From assembly GCA_947044405.1 (NCBI GenBank), contig CAMRHE010000168.1, positions 1,557,001 to 1,621,000 of the forward strand: a DNA stretch of 64,000 bases, read 5' to 3'. This stretch comes from Leptodactylus fallax. Taxonomy: Eukaryota; Chordata; Amphibia; Anura; Leptodactylidae. Both the position numbers and the translations under genes were made by a program. Shown one piece after another: positions 9,189 through 20,302 of this stretch. Numbering within the stretch: the stretch's first letter is position 1; each line of letters opens with the position of its first letter. A model generated the notes under the pieces. That model was not told the DNA's origin. It ran no database searches and saw nothing but the letters and a program-made list of their open reading frames with translations.

Positions 9189-11477
9189 CTAGAAGTGAAC
9201 CTTCCTGGCTTTTGCTGAGGCAAAGTCTTCAATTATTTTTGAGAAGTCCAGGCTTTTGCAGATGCCACGCTCAATTGCAATCTCGGCTGGTCTATGCAAG
9301 CGATCTTGTGACATTGATGACCTTAAATAGATTTTAATTAATGTCAATCGTGAGAAACTTCTCTTTCCTGAAGCCATTGTAACAGCAACACTCGTAAGGA
9401 TGCGCGATGTGACACTTAGATTTGGGTACAAATCCAACACGTTCATACAATAAATGTAATTAAGAATGCTTAATAGTGATCCAGACACATCATCAGGCAT
9501 TCTCCTTATCACAAAACATATTTCCAAATTCAGGTCATTGGGATCAATACCACCCATTTCTTCTGAGAAGCGCTTGCAGCAGTCTTCAAGTCTTTGCCCA
9601 TCTTTAGCCAAAAGGAAGCCAAAAAGGTGGTAAAAATAATTTACCTGGGTAAATCTCTCATTTATGCTCACAACAGCAGCATCAATCAGGGGTAAAAAGA
9701 AGACCCTTTACATCTTTTCCCCACTGCTGTTCACAAACGCTCTCCATCCAACCTCACTGAGCTTGAGCTGTTTTCCAAGAAGAATGGGCAAGAATTTCAG
9801 TCTCCCGATGTGCAAAACTGATAGAGACATACCCCAAGCGACTTGCAGCTGTAATCGCAGCAAAAGGTGGCGCTACAAAGTATTAACTTAAGCCGGCCGA
9901 ATAATATTGCACGCCCCACTTTTCAGTTTTTTATTTGTTACAAAAGTTTAAAATAACCAATAAATTTCGTTCCACTTCACAATTGTGTCCCACTTGTTGT
10001 TGATTCTTCACCAAAAATTTTAAATTTTATATCCTTATGTTTGAAGCCTGAAATGTGGCAAAAGGTTGAAAAGTTCAAGGGGGCCGAATACTTTTGCAAG
10101 GCACTGTAGTTGCTGTGATACTCCAAAAAAGGTGACAGAGAGGACAGATGATTTAGCAGCATCAACAATGACAAGATTCAGAGAGTGGCTACTGCAGAGC
10201 ATGTACAGTGCTCTTTTGTTAATGGATAAAATCCTTGACTGTAGGCCGTTTCTTTCCCTTCATATTACTGCCATTGTCATAACTCTGACCTCTGCAGTCA
10301 TCTATGCTGATCTGTAGGTCCTACAGGTGTTGTAAGAAAACATTGCACAATGCCTCTCCAGTAGTATCTTCAACTGCAAGGAAACCTGCAAAATATTCAG
10401 ATACTGATGCACCAACTGACAATTCACATTAGACGATGCAAATTGTGACTGACAGTTGTTGTGTCTGGTGTGCAATCCATAATGACTCCGTAGTATTTTG
10501 CACTGCGAATTCTTTGTACAATGACTTGAAGTATGGTTCTACCCATCTGTTTAATGAGCTCATTTTGAATCTCCTTAGGTAGTGATCTTTGATTTTTTTT
10601 TCTTTTGTATTTTCTTAACATGTTCTTTCATTGTTGAATCATATCTTGCTAGAAATTCCACTTGACCAAGAAAATTACCATTACTAGGATGGTACAATTT
10701 ATCTGTACTTCCTTGTAAAGCTAAGTGGCGTTCAGCTAAATAGCAGATAATATGTATCACTCTGCTGAGGATTGATCTCCAATATGCTTTTTCGATTTCA
10801 ATCTGCTGCATGTTGGCACTATCAACTGTTTTTTCAGCACAAATGCCTCTTTTGAAGGCATGCCAGTCCTGCATGCACTGCTCATGTGCAGCTGAGTGTT
10901 CATTTTCTTTCAAATGACCATGGATGTGCTTCCACTTATTAAAGCCATCCTTGGAGATTGCAATGTCCAGTTTTCCAAACAGAATACAGCAGAAACAGAA
11001 TACTTTATCCGCCTGCTCCGAATATACCATCCAAGTGCATAGAATTTTGTCTCCATTCCCTACATGAATGAAATAATTTTCAGCTGTAAAGAGTCTTGGA
11101 CTTTTTGAGTTATCCTTCGGAAATACTATATCCATAATTTTCTTAGGTCCTCTTTTCACTAACTCACATCTTTGAGCATTAGAATCCGTAATAGGCCATA
11201 AAGCTGGGTTGTTTGATAAACTTTCAACAACTTGCACAGTCTCCTCAGGTAACTAAGTGCTCGGCAAAACATCAGATACTGTGGTCTCTCCAGCTACTTC
11301 AAGGGTGGCTTCTTCCATTTGCTGTGTCTCTTCTATTGCTTGAACAGGCTGAGCAGCTTCCTCAGAAACAGATGATGGTGGTGGCTCAGTGACTCCACCA
11401 GAAGTCGAACATTCTCCTAGGCTGGATTCTTCTGGCACTCTGAAGAATGAGGTTAGCTTTGTATAGGAGTCCAACAT
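9189..11477 (-). pseudogene. hAT transposase relic, ZMYM1/TTF-finger type
   Basis: Three minus-strand frames read in order as one transposase-derived protein. 11253-11477 is an acidic, Ser/Thr-rich N-terminus. 10575-11237 is in the same frame after a stop and has a TTF-type zinc finger (FCFCC, later H and C residues) and the start of a DUF4371-like region. 10424-10621 is a frameshifted continuation. 9189-9671 is the C-terminal hAT dimerisation-like region (YPNLSVTSRILTSVAVTMAS, RSFSRLTLIK). A Tc1 fragment interrupts it at 9723-10106. Stops and frameshifts make it nonfunctional. It resembles the many ZMYM1-like transposon-derived ORFs in fish and amphibians. I could not identify its terminal inverted repeats. 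Confidence 0.82.
9723..10106 (+). mobile_element. Tc1-like 3'-end fragment
   Basis: This matches the last 380 bp of the element at 32252-33505, including the C-terminal end of the transposase and the right terminal repeat that ends GGCACTG at 10106, followed by TA. The 5' two-thirds are absent. It lies inside the hAT relic and is therefore younger than it. Confidence 0.9.
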
Positions 11478-11676
11478 CTTGCTTTTTTCATCTGCTTGGA
11501 TAGGAACGCTTCATATCGCCAAAATTCGGGGCTGTTGTTGGTTGTCATTGGAATAAGATAAATAAAAAATGTATGTTATGGCTGGTGAGTGTGCACACAC
11601 CTATATGTGAGAACAGCACAGAGGATACTCCCCTATAGATATATATGTATTAGATTATTATTATTTTGCTGACGCC
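11478..11676. other. Unassigned spacer
   Basis: AT-rich sequence 5' of the hAT relic. No terminal repeat or coding region is recognised. Confidence 0.4.
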
Positions 11677-11907
11677 AGGTTCACACTAGCATTTGGGTTT
11701 CTGTTCTTTGGGTCCGCTTGGGAACCAGAAAACAGAAACCAAATCTGCTTAAAAAGCTGTTAACCGTGGAGACTATAATAGGGTCCGCAGGGTTTCCACC
11801 TGAAAAATGCAGAGAGAAGTCCTACTTGCAGGTCTTTTCTCTCCGCATTTTTCAAGCAGAATGGGGGACAGAACCCCCAAACAGAGACCAAGCAGTAGTG
11901 TGAACCT
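11677..11907. mobile_element. Short foldback MITE
   Basis: AGGTTCACACTA at 11677 is mirrored by TAGTGTGAACCT ending at 11907, and internal parts also pair (a GAGAAAAGACC-type arm). The length is 231 bp and it is noncoding. Similar 'GTTCACAC' foldbacks recur in the window (about 13378, 34193 and 53488). Confidence 0.75.
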
Positions 11908-12325
11908 AGCCTTACTTATATAGCGCCATCATATTCTGCAATCAGGGCCGGCATCAGCAGCCGGCATACCCATGCTCCTGAAGCTGACTGTTACACTTTG
12001 CCTCTTTCACCACGCAGACCGTTTTAATTGCAAGACGCGAAAATGCAATTACAACTGTCTGCATGGGCTGCTATGACTTCCCGGGGCCCGGGTACCTCTT
12101 CAGTGTTTTCTCCTTGCGCTCTTGCTCCTTGCTCTTCAATAGTCCTTCCCCCCCTCGGTATATGGCCCCGTCCCTTAAGAAGATTCTGTAAGAAGAATCA
12201 GTCATGATGAGATGAGAAGAAGCCTGTGTCATGTGACAGTAATATGACTGTGAGTACCTGCTACAGGGTGCAAAAAGGTTCTAAAGGTTTATATGGTGGC
12301 ACTGGAATCTGAATATGTGACTATA

Positions 12326-12505
12326 CAGTGGGGAAAAAAAAAGTATTTAGTCAGCCACCAATTTTGCAAGTTCTCCCACTTAAAAAGATGAGAGGCCTGT
12401 AATTGACATCATACATAGACCTCAACTATGAGAGACAAAATGAGAAAACAAATCCAGAAAATCACATTGTCTGATTTTTTAAGAATTTATTTGCAAATTA
12501 TGGTG
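12326..12505. mobile_element. Isolated Tc1 terminal fragment
   Basis: A TA then CAGTGGGGAAAAAAAAAG at 12326 continues for about 180 bp identically in structure to the left end of the Tc1-like element at 50317. The transposase and the other end are missing. Confidence 0.88.
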
Positions 12506-13551
12506 TGAGGGAGAGATCTCACTGACTGCTCAGAGCTGCCCTGCTCCCTTCCTCTGCTACTTGAGTGTTGGCTGTGAGGTAAGGAGTGAGTGAGGCACTG
12601 ACTGGCTGCATCATCACCATTTTATACTACCAATGCTATGTCTCCTCAGTCCTCACAGTGCCTCCTGCTGCTGCTGGTGCACCCTCTTCCCTTTCTCAGC
12701 TCCCCACGTAGGTGCCCCCAATGGTGTCCCCCTTCCCCCTCTCAGTTCCTCATGTATTTCCCACCCCCCATCACCATCCTCAGAGACCTCTGGTTTTGCA
12801 CCTCCAACCCCTTCTCGGGGGACTTTAACAACTGATGCAGGAGGAGCCCCTCCATTTGGTGTCATCTACATTCACCCTCTTATAAAAAAACATAAATAAA
12901 GCTTTCTTCTGTCATGATTTTTACTATTCTGACGGATGCATGAAGGGCATTTTCTTCTGTTACAAAAGTAAAGAAACATGACAGAAGAGAGGACAGAAGA
13001 AAGCTTCCACCATGTTTTAACATGAGGGTGATTGCTGTGAGCTATTTATGAAGGAGTTGGGCTGTAAAAAAATAGAGGAGTCATGATTGGTGGTTTGACC
13101 TACTGACTCCACAGTCCTGGGCTGCAGGGGATCATTCATGGTGTCAACCCAGTTAGGAAGAATAAAAAGACCAGCACAAGTCCAAGTGTCCAGAGCAGCT
13201 GGAAGCCATGAGGGGCGTACAGACTGATCAGGGTATATATTTATATAGCGGTAGACACATGTGGCAACCAATAATCACACAATGCATGATTATAGTATAA
13301 TTCTGCCATCATTGGCTGCAGAATCCAGGCAGATTTTTGTCAGTATGCGGCTGCCACTATGTGAGCAATGCACTGTTAGGGTATGTTCACACAGTTTTTT
13401 GCAGGTGGATTTTGAGGCAGAATCTGACTCAAAATCCACCTCAAAAAATGCCTCACAACTTTTCCATTCATTTCATTGAGAGTCAGTAGCAGATTTTTTT
13501 TTTTCCTCTGATTTTTCAGTTAGAGGAAAAAAGAAGCATCATGATCTACAG

Positions 13552-13735
13552 GCGGATACTGTGTGGGGGCCACTGTGGGGCATATGATACTGTGTGTGGG
13601 CCACTGTGAAGCATATGATACTGTGTGGGGGCCACTGTGGAGCATATGATACTGTGTGGGGACCACTGTGGAGCATATGATACTATGTGGGAGCCACTGT
13701 GGAGCACATGATACTATGTGGGGTCACTGTGGAGA
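13552..13735. repeat. Minisatellite, about 43-bp unit
   Basis: About four to five units of the type ATGATACTGTGTGG..GCCACTGTGGAGCAT lie in tandem inside the hAT element. The same core unit builds the much larger array at 24955-26545. Confidence 0.85.
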
Positions 13736-13988
13736 GGCACTATTAACAGTATCAGGACCTATTCACACAGTGGATAGTAGAGGATTCATTCTGTCTCCTA
13801 TTTAAACTAATTGGAGCAGGAAGCTGGAAAAAAAAAGCTCCCTGCTAGATCTTGCCGCAGATTCTGCAGCTGATTCGGAGGCAAAAAACACCCAATTTCG
13901 AATGTTTTTTAGCTGCAGGGTGCGTGAGTTACGTTGGCCCTTGGGGCTCTGTCGCCCAAGGGCCAACACAAACTTGGAGCCGGCCCTG

Positions 13989-14436
13989 TCTGCAGTGCTT
14001 TACAGACATTGTGAATGCAGTTTTTCTGTCTTAAATAAAAACTGTCTTAGTTGCCCATAGCAACCAATTACAGCACAGCTTTAATTTTCAAACGCACTAT
14101 AAAAAATGAAAGATATGCTGGGCCACTAAGACAGTTTTTCTTTAAGACAATTTTCAGAGACTTGCCTCAGTGAGTCTGCGCAAACTGGCTAATGATTGGT
14201 GAAAAACTTCTGATCACACCAAGCATTGAGATTTTTGGCCAACTGTTGCCAAAAAAATAACCAACAGGGATGATTTTCTTTTTGGCAAAATCTTCTGTTG
14301 GTCATCATGAATTGTATTTATTGTATTTTGTGGTTGATTGTTGTCTGAAATTGGCTATTTCAGCTGATAAACATCTAATGTTAATAGCCAACTTTAGGGG
14401 CTCTCCAGGACATGAAAATGATGGTTGTCTATGACC
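13989..14436. other. Dispersed-repeat remnants, noncoding
   Basis: This begins with the second half of the repeat interrupted by the hAT element (TGCTTTACAGACATTG). Next comes a 'TTGCCCATAGCAACCAAT' stretch, a common frog repeat from memory, and then unassigned sequence. Confidence 0.5.
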
Positions 14437-14752
14437 TATCCACAGGATAGGTCATCAGTATCTGATCGGTGTGGGTCAAACACCAGGACCCCATACCAAT
14501 CAGCTGTTTCAGCTGCCTGAAGCCATCCCCAGTGCCACTGATAAAGTGAACAGACCCCTACGATGCATAAGCTTCTGGTCCATACACTGTGATGGATCCT
14601 TGGAATTGCAGCTCCACTCCCATTCACTTGAATAGGAGTAAGGCTGCTTCTGAACATATACCTTGTGTATGGTTTCAGGCAGCCAAAACAGCTGATCAGT
14701 GCAGGGTCGAGATCCACACTGATCAGATACCTATCCTGTGGATAGCTTATCA
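14437..14752. mobile_element. Foldback MITE ('CTATCCACAGGATAG' type)
   Basis: The left arm (CCTATCCACAGGATAGG..GATCGGTGTGGGTC) and the right arm (GATCCACACTGATC..CCTATCCTGTGGATAG) are reverse complements over roughly 45 bp each. The length is about 316 bp and it is noncoding. Confidence 0.82.
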
Positions 14753-14816
14753 GTATTCATTACCTTCAGGTCCCCTATAGGTTACTGCAGAGGACATCGC
14801 ATTACAGTTATTGATT

Positions 14817-15080
14817 AAAGGGGTTGTCCGGGATAAACATTTTTATATGAGGCTGGGAAAGGTTAAACAAAAAAACAAAACACAACACTCACCTATCCCC
14901 GGTGTCTCCCACCGCGGTCTGGTCCTGCTGCTCCAGTGTCTTATTTTGGCAGACGTGGCTCACGTCTTTTCTTTAGGCCGCTGATTGGCCTCTGCAGTCA
15001 CATGCAGCGGGGTCTTCCACCAAAACAAGACACCAGAACAGCAGGATAAGGCTGATGTGGGAGACACTGGTGAATTGCGG
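14817..15080. mobile_element. Foldback MITE ('GGGGTTGTCCGGG' type)
   Basis: The left sequence containing CCGGTGTCTCCCACC and the right sequence containing GTGGGAGACACTGG pair over about 70 bp with mismatches. It starts with AAAGGGGTTGTCCGGG. It is noncoding. Confidence 0.65.
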
Positions 15081-15089
15081 ATTTGTGAG

Positions 15090-15292
15090 TGTTATGATAC
15101 AGCAAGAAAACCAGCATAGAACCAATAAGCAGAGAGAAGCAATATCCGAGAAACTAGCCAACTGTCAAAAATCCAGTCAGGAACGTCACAACAGAATCAG
15201 AGGCAAAAAGTGAATCAAGGAAACAAGCCAAAGGTCAGTAATCCAAAAGGTGCACACACAACAAAGAGCCAAACTAGCAAAAGCAAACTAAG
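15090..15292 (-). repeat. Gypsy 3' LTR, distal part (split by DIRS)
   Basis: On the minus strand this reads as the continuation of the LTR that begins at 20623, and it ends in ..CATAACA. The DIRS element occupies the interval between the two parts. Joined, the LTR would be about 352 bp. The boundary at 15090 is inferred from the TG..CA convention. Confidence 0.6.
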
Positions 15293-15439
15293 ATTCCCCT
15301 TACGTCCGACAGCAGCACAATATGGGATATCTCTGCCCCTGTGTGTTGTTTAGGACAGTGGAACCTTTAATTAGCACCAAATTTAAGGTGCCTCCTACTG
15401 GCCCTATAAGAGGGCACCTGAGACCTCCCTCCACTGTGT
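15293..15439. repeat. DIRS left inverted terminal repeat
   Basis: This begins GATTCCCCTTACGTCCGACA and is the reverse complement of the right repeat up to CCACTGTGT at 15439. GATT at the tip is shared with the extreme right end, so the exact boundary is ambiguous by four bases. Confidence 0.9.
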
Positions 15440-16144
15440 TTTTTTCTGTCCTGTGTGGGACAGGTGGACGGAGGTCTCTGGTGACCTCCCGTTGCTAGGG
15501 GTTTTTTTCCTAAAAAAGTTCCTGGCTTACCTTTTTGGGGGTACCTCGGTCCTTTCCTACGTTCCTAAGATCCTCCGGTCCTTCAGGCCCTTTTCCGCCC
15601 CGCAGCGCAGCGTTACCCGGCTCATCGCTCTGCAGGCAGCGCGATCCCGGAAGTAAGCGGGGAACCTCTTCGGCCGGAACCTTTTTTCGGTCCCGTGTTC
15701 CCCGGGGAAGGAAGCCTTTGCGCACCACCGCGGCCTACTTCCGGTTTTCTCGGAAAAGTGCGGTAAGTTTGAAAATTGGAATTTTAATGGCAAAATATAG
15801 ATTTGTTTTTTGCTGCTTGTATGTGGAGCCTCTGGCTTAGGCTTATGCTCCTCTATGTTCCATTATGGCATTTGACCTTGTTTGGCGCTGTATGAATATT
15901 TTCTTTGTTTGGCTCCTCCCCTCGCTGCTGTATTACATTTAAAAGGGCTTCAGTCCTTTACTTGGTGAGCTCGTGGTTACTAGCTCCTCTGCTGCGGTTT
16001 GCGGTGTCTGGGTTTTTCCTGACGGGATCTTTTTTTCAAGTGACCGATTTAAAAAAGTAAGGTACCCCTTGGTTTTTTTTCTTCTTGTAAACGATGCTTG
16101 GCAATCTTCTATTCTACATTGTCATGTGGCTTTTGATGTTTCAG

Positions 16145-17269
16145 ATGTCATCTTCTGCATCAGGTAACGGCGATGGGCTTAGGAGGAAAAAGTCCTCTAA
16201 ACGTAAACACCTAATGTGTTTGGATTGCAATACCCCTTTACCTGACGGCTATGATTTTACCCGCTGTCGCCAATGCCGCGGACCTCCGTCAGAAGAACCT
16301 TCTATATACGCATCGCTGACGAAGATTATCAGATAGTGGACGAGACACTCTCATCTGACGATTCCACTGAAGATTCCAGCAGGCCGTGCTTCCCACTCGA
16401 AAAATTAAGCCGGCTGCTGAAGTCCATCCGGTCTAAGGATCGTGATGTTGACGGGGGAAGCCTCCACGTCCACCTATAGAGGGCCTAGGGTCTTCCAAGT
16501 GGACGAGACATTACAAAGATTAATGTCTTCAGAGTGGAAATGTCCTGAAAAACCTCTTGTGGTTTCTAGGAGGTTCAAGGCTTTATTCCCAGTTGCTCAA
16601 TGGGATCAATGGGGTCCTCCTCCCAAGGTGGATATGGCGGTGGCCAAACTGTCCTGCCGCACTATGGTACCATCAGATGATGGATCAAATTTGCACGACG
16701 CCATGGACAGGCGCATCGACAATACCCTCAAGAAGGCGTATTCAGCTGCCTCGGCCCAGACCGCTGTGGCGGTTGCGTCTTGTGAAGTGTCAGCCAAATT
16801 ACGCACTGACCTGGTTCATCTCGAGAGGGACATCGATTCTGGAGTCTCCAGAGATGAGCTGCTAGGGTTTCTAGGCTCGGTTTCCCTGGCAGCTGAATAT
16901 TTAGCGGAGGCCTCCCACCATCAATTAAGGCTGGCGGTCAAATCTCTGGCACTTACCACTGCAGCAAGAAGACCTCTATGGTTAAAACCCTGGAGAGCTG
17001 ATTTCCCCTCAAAATATAATTTGTGCGCTTTACCCTTTGAGCCAGGTAGAGTCTTTGGCAGTGCCCTAGACGAGATCCTGGAGGGCTTGGCTGATAGGAA
17101 GGGTAAAACTTTACCCCAGGCCTTTAGAGGTAGATCTAATTCTGGCCGTGATAGAGGCTATCCGCCTCGTCGTGGACAGCAGTCCCAAAGAGGCTCTAGA
17201 TATTCCTCTAGAGGCGCCGTCCGGAGATTCCCAAAGTCTGATGATAAAAAGGAGAAGCCTAGCTTTTGA
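16145..17269 (+). pseudogene. DIRS gag-like ORF, frameshifted
   Basis: The likely start is the ATG at 16145 (MSSSASGNGDG). A cysteine motif of form CxxC..CxxC (CLDCN..CRQC) follows near residues 20-45. The frame shifts once around 16320 and back around 16450, then stays open to TGA at 17269. The long last section (16442-17269) has a helical mid-region and a basic Arg/Gly/Ser-rich tail (RGRSNSGRDRGYPPRRG) typical of nucleic-acid-binding Gag C-termini. Two compensating frame changes could be mutations or annotation-level ambiguity. I treat the copy as broken. Confidence 0.8.
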
Positions 17270-19205
17270 CATCAGGAGCAGTCTTCCTGTGGCCAAGATT
17301 CCTGTCGGGGGTCGTCTCCCCCATTTTTTCAACTGCTGGCAGGAAAAAATTCAAGACCCATGGGTCCTGCAGGTAATCCAAAAAGGATATGCAATCGAGT
17401 TCCTCCATCCTCCTCAGGATCGGTTTGTGTTAACTCGCAGCCTGCCTATAATGCAGCAGACTACATTGGAATGCTCCATCCGAGAGTACATTCACAAGGG
17501 AGCCCTGGAGGAAGTCCCTTCTCTAGAAGAAGGATCCGGTGTCTATTCTCCTGTCTTCCTGGTACCAAAACCGGCAGACAAGTGGAGAATGGTCATAGAC
17601 TTAAGGTACCTCAACCGCTTCATCAAAAAGAAGCACTTCCGTATGGAAACCATAAAGTCTGTCACCACTTTTCTCCTCCAAGGCGATGTTTTCGTGACTT
17701 TGGATCTAAAAGACGCCTATTTGCATATTCCTATTTATCCTCCATACAGAAGGTTTCTAAGGATTGCCGTAGTAGTTTCCGGCCACACGAAGCATTTTCA
17801 GTTCACAGCACTACCCTTCAGGATCTCCTCTGCTCCCCACACCTTTACAAAGGTAGTGGCTCCTATAGCGGCCGCCCTCAGACTTCAGGGGATATTCGTG
17901 GTGCCTTATCTAGACGACTGGTTGATAAAAGCCCAGTCAGAGTCTGTTCTGCTCCAGCATCTACAGACAGCCGTGTCCCTGTTTCAGAGTCTGGGATGGC
18001 TTATAAACTGGGAGAAGTCGGTAACGATCCCTTCAACCCGAAGGAAGTTCCTCAGCTACTTCCTGGATTCAGTCCGCCTGCAGGTCTCCTTGACACCAGC
18101 AAGGAAGGAGAAACTGGTCGGTGCAGTCCGGCACCTCTTCAAAAAGTCGATAGCCTCCATCAGAACATTGATGAAGATCCTGGGCTTGATGTCTTCCTCA
18201 GTGGAGGCAGTCTCATGGGCTTTGTGGCACTTATGTCCCCTCCAGAAGGAGTTACTAGAGGCTTGGGATCGCTCCCTTCTTACACTCAGCAAGAAGATTC
18301 GACTCTCCCCCAGGACCCGTCTTTCCCTCAAGTGGTGGTTGCACCTGAAAGACGGAAGGTCCACGGTCCAACCTTCTTGGACCCTGTTGACTACAGATGC
18401 ATCCCTCTTGGGATGGGGAGCCCATTTGGACGAAAACTCCATAAAGGGAGTCTGGAGCACCCCAGAAAGAAGGACCTCGTCCAACTGGAAGGAGCTCAGA
18501 GCTGTATATCGTGCCTTACTCCATTTCTCGCCTCTTCTCAAGGGAAGAGCAGTCAAAATCCGGTCAGACAACATGACCACAGTGCTGTACGTGAACAGAC
18601 AGGGAGGCACCAGATCACCAACCCTCCTCAGGGAGGCAGATCTGATATTTACATGGGCAGAGAAAAATCTAACCCATTTATCCGCAGTTCACATCAAGGG
18701 CTCCCTGAACATAGTAGCGGATCGGTTGAGTCGGGGTCATGCCGTATCAGGAGAATGGTCACTCAATCCAGAAGTCTTTCATCAGATTACCCTGAAGTGG
18801 GGTCTTCCAGAAATAGACCTCATGGCAACCCGACTCAACGCCAAGGTGGAGACGTTCTGTTCCCTTTACCAGGAGGACAATCCCTTGGCAGTGGATGCCC
18901 TGTCCATCCCTTGGAGGTCCAGGCTGGCATACATCTTCCCTCCAATTCCAATAATACCGAAGGTATTGATGAAAATCAGACAGGACCAAGTCTCTGTGAT
19001 AGCCATCATTCCATTCTGGCCAAAAAGAGCTTGGTTTTCCCAACTCATGGAGATGAGTCGAGGGATATATTGGAGGCTTCCCCCCATCCAGAACCTGGTT
19101 TCCCAAGGATCTCTGAAGTGCCAGGATCTCTGGAGATTCAACCTGACAGCCTGGAGGTTGAGCAGTCCCTACAGCAGGATAGAGGACTGTCAGAGGCCGT
19201 CCTGA
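17148..19205 (+). CDS. DIRS reverse transcriptase-RNase H (with methyltransferase-like region)
   Basis: This is a 685-codon open frame. RT blocks include LDLKDAYLHIPI and the catalytic YLDD of VPYLDDWLI. RNase H follows with TTDAS, a KEL Glu, RSDN and a final Asp in IVADRLSR. After it comes PEIDLMATRLNAK..FCS, a motif block found in the DIRS methyltransferase-like region. The true start is unclear: gag overlaps the first 120 bases in another frame, and DIRS RT may be made by readthrough or internal initiation. The frame has no stop, so the RT itself may be intact. The rest of the element is not. Confidence 0.9.
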   Translation: MIEAIRLVVDSSPKEALDIPLEAPSGDSQSLMIKRRSLAFDIRSSLPVAKIPVGGRLPHFFNCWQEKIQDPWVLQVIQKGYAIEFLHPPQDRFVLTRSLPIMQQTTLECSIREYIHKGALEEVPSLEEGSGVYSPVFLVPKPADKWRMVIDLRYLNRFIKKKHFRMETIKSVTTFLLQGDVFVTLDLKDAYLHIPIYPPYRRFLRIAVVVSGHTKHFQFTALPFRISSAPHTFTKVVAPIAAALRLQGIFVVPYLDDWLIKAQSESVLLQHLQTAVSLFQSLGWLINWEKSVTIPSTRRKFLSYFLDSVRLQVSLTPARKEKLVGAVRHLFKKSIASIRTLMKILGLMSSSVEAVSWALWHLCPLQKELLEAWDRSLLTLSKKIRLSPRTRLSLKWWLHLKDGRSTVQPSWTLLTTDASLLGWGAHLDENSIKGVWSTPERRTSSNWKELRAVYRALLHFSPLLKGRAVKIRSDNMTTVLYVNRQGGTRSPTLLREADLIFTWAEKNLTHLSAVHIKGSLNIVADRLSRGHAVSGEWSLNPEVFHQITLKWGLPEIDLMATRLNAKVETFCSLYQEDNPLAVDALSIPWRSRLAYIFPPIPIIPKVLMKIRQDQVSVIAIIPFWPKRAWFSQLMEMSRGIYWRLPPIQNLVSQGSLKCQDLWRFNLTAWRLSSPYSRIEDCQRPS

Positions 19206-20156
19206 AGACCCTTTCTTCTGCAAGAGCAGACTCTACCAATAAGAACTACCAGAGGACAGCCAAGATTTTCATGGAGTGGTGCTCCAAGAAGGGTATTAAT
19301 AATCTACAACCTTCAACGGCTGATATTTTAAATTTTCTTCAGGACGGTTTGGATAAGGGCCTTGCCCCTGCCACTTTGAAAGTGCAGATTGCGGCCCTTT
19401 CCGCTCATTTGAACAGACGTCTGTCTCAGGATCCTCTGGTTGCAAGGTTCCTTAAAGGGGCAATGAGGCTAAAGCCCTCAGTATCATCTCCAGTTCCCCA
19501 GTGGGACCTTGCGATAGTCCTTACAGGCCTGTGCGGTCCTCCATTTGAACCCTTGGAGACTACGGAGCTAAAATATTTGGCATACAAAACCGTTTTTTTG
19601 TTGGCTATTACATCTGCCAAAAGAGTAGGGGAACTCCAGGCTCTCTCTCTTCTAGAGAACCGTACATTGTGTTTTTTGCAGATAGGGTGCACCTTAGATT
19701 TTTGCCTGGGTTTAACCCTAAGGTCCCCTCATGCTATAATAGCAATCAGCTAATTTCGCTACCAGTGTTTTTCCCCACTCCAACCTCTGAGGAGGAAGAA
19801 AAGCTCCACACCTTAGATGTGGTAAGGTGTCTGCGGATTTACCTATCCCGCACTCAACCGTTTAGGAAGGCCGAAAACCTACTAATTAATATGCAGGGTA
19901 AAAACAAAGGCCTCAAGGCTTCCAAGCCTATTCTATCCACATGGATCCAGTTTTTTCTACGGCCCACTCGACCAGGGCTGTGTCGACTTCTTGGGCTGAG
20001 TACCGGTCCTTACCTTTGGACCAGATTTGTGCGGCTGCATCATGGTCATCCCAGTTGACTTTTGTCAAACATTATCGTTTAGACGTCCGCAGTTCCCAGA
20101 CAACTGCCTTTGGTCAGACAGTCCTTGACGTTGTAAGGCGAGGAAACCCTCCCTAG
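19100..20156 (+). pseudogene. DIRS tyrosine recombinase, frameshifted
   Basis: This recombinase integrates the circular DNA of DIRS elements. The N-terminal core-binding part and the first catalytic Arg (AKRVGELQAL, near 19618) lie in the frame ending at 19753. The central part is in a second frame (19669-20058). The C-terminal HxxR (AHSTR) and catalytic Tyr (KHYRLD) are in a third (19941-20156). About 20 residues expected before the HxxR block appear to be missing near 19950. The RHRY set is therefore present but spread over three frames, so no working enzyme is expected. The N-terminal frame is open upstream to 17360, overlapping the RT ORF. Confidence 0.86.
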
Positions 20157-20174
20157 GGGAATTACTTGCTATCT

Positions 20175-20258
20175 CCCCATATTGTGCTGCTGTCGGACAT
20201 AAGGGGAATCGTTGATTGTAATGTCAATCTGTATTCCCTTAGTCCAGACAGCAGCACA
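20175..20258. repeat. DIRS internal complementary region
   Basis: This segment contains, back to back, the complements of the extreme left and extreme right ends of the element. In DIRS1-type elements this is proposed to template completion and circularisation of the cDNA. It lies just downstream of the recombinase end. Confidence 0.88.
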
Positions 20259-20302
20259 AGGCTTCCCTCCCTAGAAGCTTGTTTCCTTTTACTTTATAAT
20301 TT

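Larger units (their letters stand above)
11943..13988. mobile_element. Non-autonomous hAT element with 8-bp target duplication
   Basis: The left end CAGGGCCGGC at 11943 mirrors the right end GCCGGCCCTG ending at 13988. The flanking 8-mers are TCTGCAAT and TCTGCAGT (7 of 8 match), as expected for hAT. The insertion splits a dispersed frog-type repeat whose uninterrupted form would read through CATATTCTGCAGTGCTTTAC. No transposase frame is present. The interior holds a Tc1 terminal fragment, a C/T-rich stretch and a minisatellite. Confidence 0.8.

Noticed and set aside
12633..12899. Pro/Ser-rich 88-codon frame and overlapping antisense frame
   Set aside because: C/T-rich low-complexity DNA inside the non-autonomous hAT element, with open frames on both strands and no recognisable domain.
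18056..19223. Minus-strand frames of 91-184 codons opposite the DIRS RT
   Set aside because: These are antisense shadows of a strongly coding plus-strand region with recognised RT and RNase H motifs.
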